Below, piece after piece: positions 4,450-6,793 of a stretch of 6,793 bases of DNA. This stretch comes from Myxococcales bacterium (GTDB taxonomy: Bacteria; Myxococcota_A; Polyangia; Palsa-1104), in the NCBI GenBank assembly GCA_023248835.1, contig JAHFDU010000224.1:1-6793 (forward strand), in the 5' to 3' direction. A program made the position numbers and the translations under genes. The first letter of the stretch is position 1, and each line of letters starts with the position of its first letter. The notes below the pieces were generated by a model. That model saw nothing but the letters and a program-made list of their open reading frames with translations, did no database searches and was not told the DNA's origin.

Positions 4450-6287
4450 CAAACGCGGCCGAAGCGCCTTTCGATTTCTCCGAGTGATACGCGCAGCAGC
4501 ACCGGACGTCCGTGGGGACAGTGGGCGCGGTAGTCGATGGCGTCGAGCGACGTAAACAGCGCGTGTACTTCGTCGGCTGAAAGAGTCTGGCCGGCGCGCA
4601 CCGCGGAGTGGCAGGCGACGGTGGCGAGCAGGTGATCCGTTCTTTCTGACAGCGAGACTGTGCTGCCGTCTTCGTCTAGCTGGCGTAACAGCTCAGGTAC
4701 GATTTCGGCGGGCGTGGTGCGACCGAGCAAATCAGGCACCGCGCGCACCGCAAGTTGTTCGCCGATTTCGAGATCGAAACCCAAACGGTCGAGTAGCTCG
4801 CGATGCTGCGTTGCTGCCTCACGTGATCGATCGTCGAGCTCAAATTCGGCCGGCAGCAGTAGGCGCTGCGATCGTACGCTGCGGCCCTCGTGTCCAGTGC
4901 GCAGGCGTTCAAAAGCAACGCGTTCGTGCGCGGCGTGTTGATCGACCAGCACCATCTCGCCGGCGGCTTCGCACAATAGATAGGTTTTGTGCAGCTGTCC
5001 GATGTAGTGCAGCGACGCAAAGAAATTCGCCGGGGCCGCGTTTGGGATCGCCGGTGCGTGGCTGGCTTCTGCGCTGCGCAAAGGCGGCAGTGAATCACCG
5101 CGTACCCACATCTCTTTTTTTCGCTCGGGCAGACCCAGTCCTGGTAGCACCGGTGGCGGCGAAAGCAGACGGAACGATTCGCTTGGTTTGGTTACAAATT
5201 CCGAAGTCGGCCGCGGCTGCGCGGCAATGAGTGGCGGCGTTGGTTCGCGCGAATAGGACTGCAGCGGCGCACCGGCAGCCTCCGCCAGCCAGGGAGTTTC
5301 CGCTACTGCGTCGGCGATCGCATGGCGCACCGCGGCGAAAATTTCCTGCGGATGGGAAAAGCGCACTTCGAGTTTTTGCGGATGAACGTTGACGTCGATG
5401 CGCTCCTGGTCGACGTCGATCTTGACCACCGCGAGCGGATAGCGCCCGCGCTCGAGCAGCGCGCCGTAGCCCATGCAGATGGCGTGGAGCAGGCCGCGGT
5501 CGCGGACAAAGCGGCGATTGACGATCGGATAAACCGCGCGCGAAGTGGTGGTCGCTTCGGCGGGTGATCCGAGATAGGCCTCGACGTGCACCGTCGGCTC
5601 TTCGCGCACCGTCAAATGAAGTTTGGCCGGCTTGTGGGCGTTTTTGGCGAGCGCTATTTCGGCGCGCTCAAGACCGCTCGAATGCGGAGGCCAGTCGAGC
5701 ACCAGCCGATCGTTCGAACGCAGCGTGAAATGCACGTCAGAGTAAGAGAGCGCAAGTCGGGTGATCACCTCGACGATGTGCGACGACTCAGTCGCTGGGC
5801 TCTTGATGAATTTCAAGCGCGCCGGAACATTGCTGAGAAGATTGCGCACTTCAATGTGAGTACCGACAGGGCCGGCAGCAGCGCGCGACTCGACGACCGA
5901 TCCGGCACGAACTTCAATTTGGTACGCGGCTTGGTCAGCCGCAGTACGCGTGCGCAAAGTGAGTTGGGACACTGCTGCGATGGAGGGCAGCGCTTCGCCG
6001 CGAAATCCCATCGTGGTCAGACAGAAAAGATCCTCAGCCTTGTGTAATTTAGAAGTCGCGTGACGTTTGAGCGAGAGATGCGCCTCTTCGGGCGTCATTC
6101 CAGATCCATCGTCGCTCACCACCAATCGCGCCAGGCCGCCATCCCACACTTCGACCTCAATGCGACGGGCGCCGGCGTCGAGCGAATTTTCGACCAGCTC
6201 TTTGACCACCGAGGCGGGTCTCTCGACCACTTCTCCGGCGGCGATTTGATCGGCAAGTTCCGACGACAAGACATGAATGCGCGACAT
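4449..6287 (-). CDS. mutL: DNA mismatch repair protein MutL, endonuclease-type
   Basis: MutL links mismatch recognition by MutS to strand removal. The 612 residues show an N-terminal GHKL ATPase: IAAGEVVERPASVVKELVENSLDAGA (Glu30 is the catalytic base and Asn34 the Mg site by family analogy), SDDGSGM (58-64), KRHATSKL (74-81) and GFRGEALPSIA (94-104). A Pro-rich, poorly conserved linker spans about 335-430. The C-terminal dimerisation/nuclease domain holds DQHAAHERVAFE (449-460), which fits the DQHA-x2-E-x4-E metal-binding motif, plus ACHSAVRAG (558-566) and CPHGRP (590-595), the companion metal-site motifs. This full set is known in MutL proteins that nick DNA themselves, in bacteria without MutH. 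The start at 6287 gives the family-standard opening MSRIHVLSSELADQIAAGEV; an in-frame ATG at 6356 would add 23 atypical residues. No good ribosome binding site or promoter stands before either. It is the first gene of the mutL-miaA-accA operon. Confidence 0.96.
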   Translation of the reverse strand: MSRIHVLSSELADQIAAGEVVERPASVVKELVENSLDAGARRIEVEVWDGGLARLVVSDDGSGMTPEEAHLSLKRHATSKLHKAEDLFCLTTMGFRGEALPSIAAVSQLTLRTRTAADQAAYQIEVRAGSVVESRAAAGPVGTHIEVRNLLSNVPARLKFIKSPATESSHIVEVITRLALSYSDVHFTLRSNDRLVLDWPPHSSGLERAEIALAKNAHKPAKLHLTVREEPTVHVEAYLGSPAEATTTSRAVYPIVNRRFVRDRGLLHAICMGYGALLERGRYPLAVVKIDVDQERIDVNVHPQKLEVRFSHPQEIFAAVRHAIADAVAETPWLAEAAGAPLQSYSREPTPPLIAAQPRPTSEFVTKPSESFRLLSPPPVLPGLGLPERKKEMWVRGDSLPPLRSAEASHAPAIPNAAPANFFASLHYIGQLHKTYLLCEAAGEMVLVDQHAAHERVAFERLRTGHEGRSVRSQRLLLPAEFELDDRSREAATQHRELLDRLGFDLEIGEQLAVRAVPDLLGRTTPAEIVPELLRQLDEDGSTVSLSERTDHLLATVACHSAVRAGQTLSADEVHALFTSLDAIDYRAHCPHGRPVLLRVSLGEIERRFGRV

Positions 6288-6591
6288 GGCAGAGGGAGTA
6301 ACACAGCTGGTGGCGGGGTGTCGAGCGGGAGGGGAACTAACCCTCAAGACCACCATTGCCGACTGGGAGCGCGGCGACCGCGCGATCTCGAAAGAGCACG
6401 ACTACGAGTTGCGCGGCATCGCATTGGCTGTGTTGATCGATCGCCTTTCCCCCAAAGAGCGCCGCCATCTGGGCGAGCGAGGCGGTGGCATGGCTCAAAT
6501 CCTCCTCGCACCAAGAACGGCGGCACCGCCGAAACGGCCCAAGCCGTATGTGATCAGAGCCATAACTCCGCTCTCCTCCCTCAAGTTGTGA
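6286..6591 (+). pseudogene. Probable 3' fragment of an XRE-type helix-turn-helix regulator/antitoxin
   Basis: This open frame has good G/C third-position codon use from about 6346 on, whereas the opposite-strand frame is only an arginine-rich shadow. Counting from the ATG at 6286, residues 22-50 read TTIADWERGDRAIS followed by YELRGIALAVLIDRL. That resembles the recognition helix and following helix of XRE regulators of the MqsA/HigA antitoxin kind, in which T-x-x-x-WE-x-G precedes an LR-rich helix. The first helices of the domain are absent, because the frame runs back into the mutL start: the ATG overlaps the mutL start codon head to head, leaving no room for a promoter. No ribosome binding site is seen. 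I read it as the surviving C-terminal part of a regulator cut off at the mutL side, ending in TGA at 6589-6591. It might instead be a short intact gene or non-coding sequence. The homology is judged by eye. Confidence 0.42.
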
Positions 6592-6626
6592 GGGAAAACC
6601 GTCGAAAATATGTTTCCCAAAGGGAA
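6577..6626. repeat. Cluster of overlapping short inverted repeats before the DUF6788-like gene
   Basis: TCCCTCA (6577-6583) and TGAGGGA (6589-6595) make a perfect 7-bp stem with a 5-base loop. GGGAAA (6592-6597) pairs with TTTCCC (6613-6618), and TTCCC-AAA-GGGAA (6614-6626) is a perfect 13-base palindrome. The pieces can pair in alternative ways. No T-tract follows on either strand. The position, between a broken gene and a transposase-associated gene, would suit the end of an insertion element, but no target duplication or matching far end can be seen. Confidence 0.4.
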
Positions 6627-6672
6627 GGATTTTACTGGACCCATGATCTGGTTATATGTATAAGTATCAGAC
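6627..6672. other. A+T-richer leader before the DUF6788-like gene
   Basis: This short stretch is clearly richer in A and T than its surroundings and contains TTATATGTATAAG (6654-6665 region), which could supply a -10 box for the plus-strand gene starting at 6673. I cannot identify a convincing -35 box at proper spacing, and no Shine-Dalgarno sequence precedes the ATG. An in-frame stop TAA at 6661-6663 rules out a longer N-terminus. Confidence 0.3.
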
Positions 6673-6793
6673 ATGGCTTCCGATCGCCAAGATATCCAGC
6701 GCCGCCGCCGCCATCTCCACGAACAGCTCCGAGCCTTTTCCTTTCAGCCTTTAATGCGTGGCTCGATAGTGGAGCGCCTACGTCGGTGTGGGC
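6673..6793 (+). CDS. DUF6788-like small protein, N-terminal part (3' partial, transposase-associated family)
   Basis: The frame gives 40 residues before the window ends. An arginine-rich helix (IQRRRRHLHEQL, 8-19) is followed by PLMRGSIVERLRRCG (26-40). Short bacterial proteins of the DUF6788 kind share this layout: a basic helix, then a P-[ML]-RGS-[LI]-V-x-R segment leading into CG-x-x-x-C-x-C, a likely metal-binding knuckle, then HGPY/HP-like residues. Only the first cysteine lies inside the window. Genes of this family are often next to transposases, so a mobile element may continue to the right. The start is fixed by an in-frame stop at 6661-6663. The assignment rests on about 15 residues recognised by eye. 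Confidence 0.55.
   Translation, partial: MASDRQDIQRRRRHLHEQLRAFSFQPLMRGSIVERLRRCG

Noticed and set aside
5586..6047. 153-codon plus-strand open frame opposite mutL
   Set aside because: It lies within the conserved MutL ATPase coding region; no recognisable domain or ribosome binding site.
6288..6356. 23-residue N-terminal extension of MutL from an ATG at 6356
   Set aside because: MutL proteins begin a few residues before the I-x-x-L...IAAGEV segment; the extension is atypical and has no ribosome binding site.
6344..6526. 60-codon minus-strand open frame upstream of mutL
   Set aside because: Arginine/proline-rich shadow of the plus-strand regulator-like frame; no ribosome binding site or similarity.
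6577..6600. TCCCTCA/TGAGGGA stem considered as an intrinsic terminator
   Set aside because: No run of T follows on either strand (plus continues AAAACC, minus continues GGAGAG).

Overview
The window is GC-rich, densely coded bacterial DNA. It suggests a Myxococcota-like (deltaproteobacterial) chromosome. The reasons are a cysteine-rich lipoprotein with the NPCPYGYLC...GKC style of secreted protein common in that group, a large fused flavin/iron-sulfur oxidoreductase, and codons strongly biased to G/C at the third position. The lineage call is inference; no rRNA or other marker is present to fix it.

Layout. (1) 1-1473, plus strand: the C-terminal 490 residues of a large oxidoreductase that joins a GltD/NfnB-like flavoprotein to a PyrK/ferredoxin-reductase-like module with a cysteine cluster. 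(2) 1474-1708: a non-coding gap between convergent genes, almost filled by a nested multi-level inverted repeat built of GNC triplets. (3) 1709-2191, minus strand: a small Cys-rich lipoprotein with a strong ribosome binding site. (4) 2192-2355: a divergent control region with two palindromes around a plausible promoter. (5) 2356-2586, plus strand: a DUF6364-type ribbon-helix-helix antitoxin without its toxin; an ATGA-overlapping start codon follows it and runs straight into the end of accA. (6) 2592-6287, minus strand: a tight housekeeping operon transcribed mutL -> miaA -> accA, with a TGATG overlap at the first junction and a 4-base gap at the second. MutL carries the endonuclease motif typical of MutH-independent mismatch repair. 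(7) 6288-6672: upstream of mutL lies what looks like the 3' fragment of an XRE-type helix-turn-helix regulator, then a short A+T-richer, palindrome-rich gap. (8) 6673-6793, plus strand: the beginning of a DUF6788-like small protein, a family often found beside transposases, so a mobile element probably continues beyond the right edge.

The three operon genes serve DNA mismatch repair (MutL), tRNA A37 prenylation (MiaA) and the first step of fatty-acid synthesis (AccA). The material on either side (orphan antitoxin, regulator fragment, possible insertion-element gene) looks like accessory DNA that has come and partly decayed around a conserved core. The least explained items are the structured intergenic element at 1487-1697 and the palindromic control region at 2235-2303. 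I saw no rRNA, tRNA or CRISPR array.
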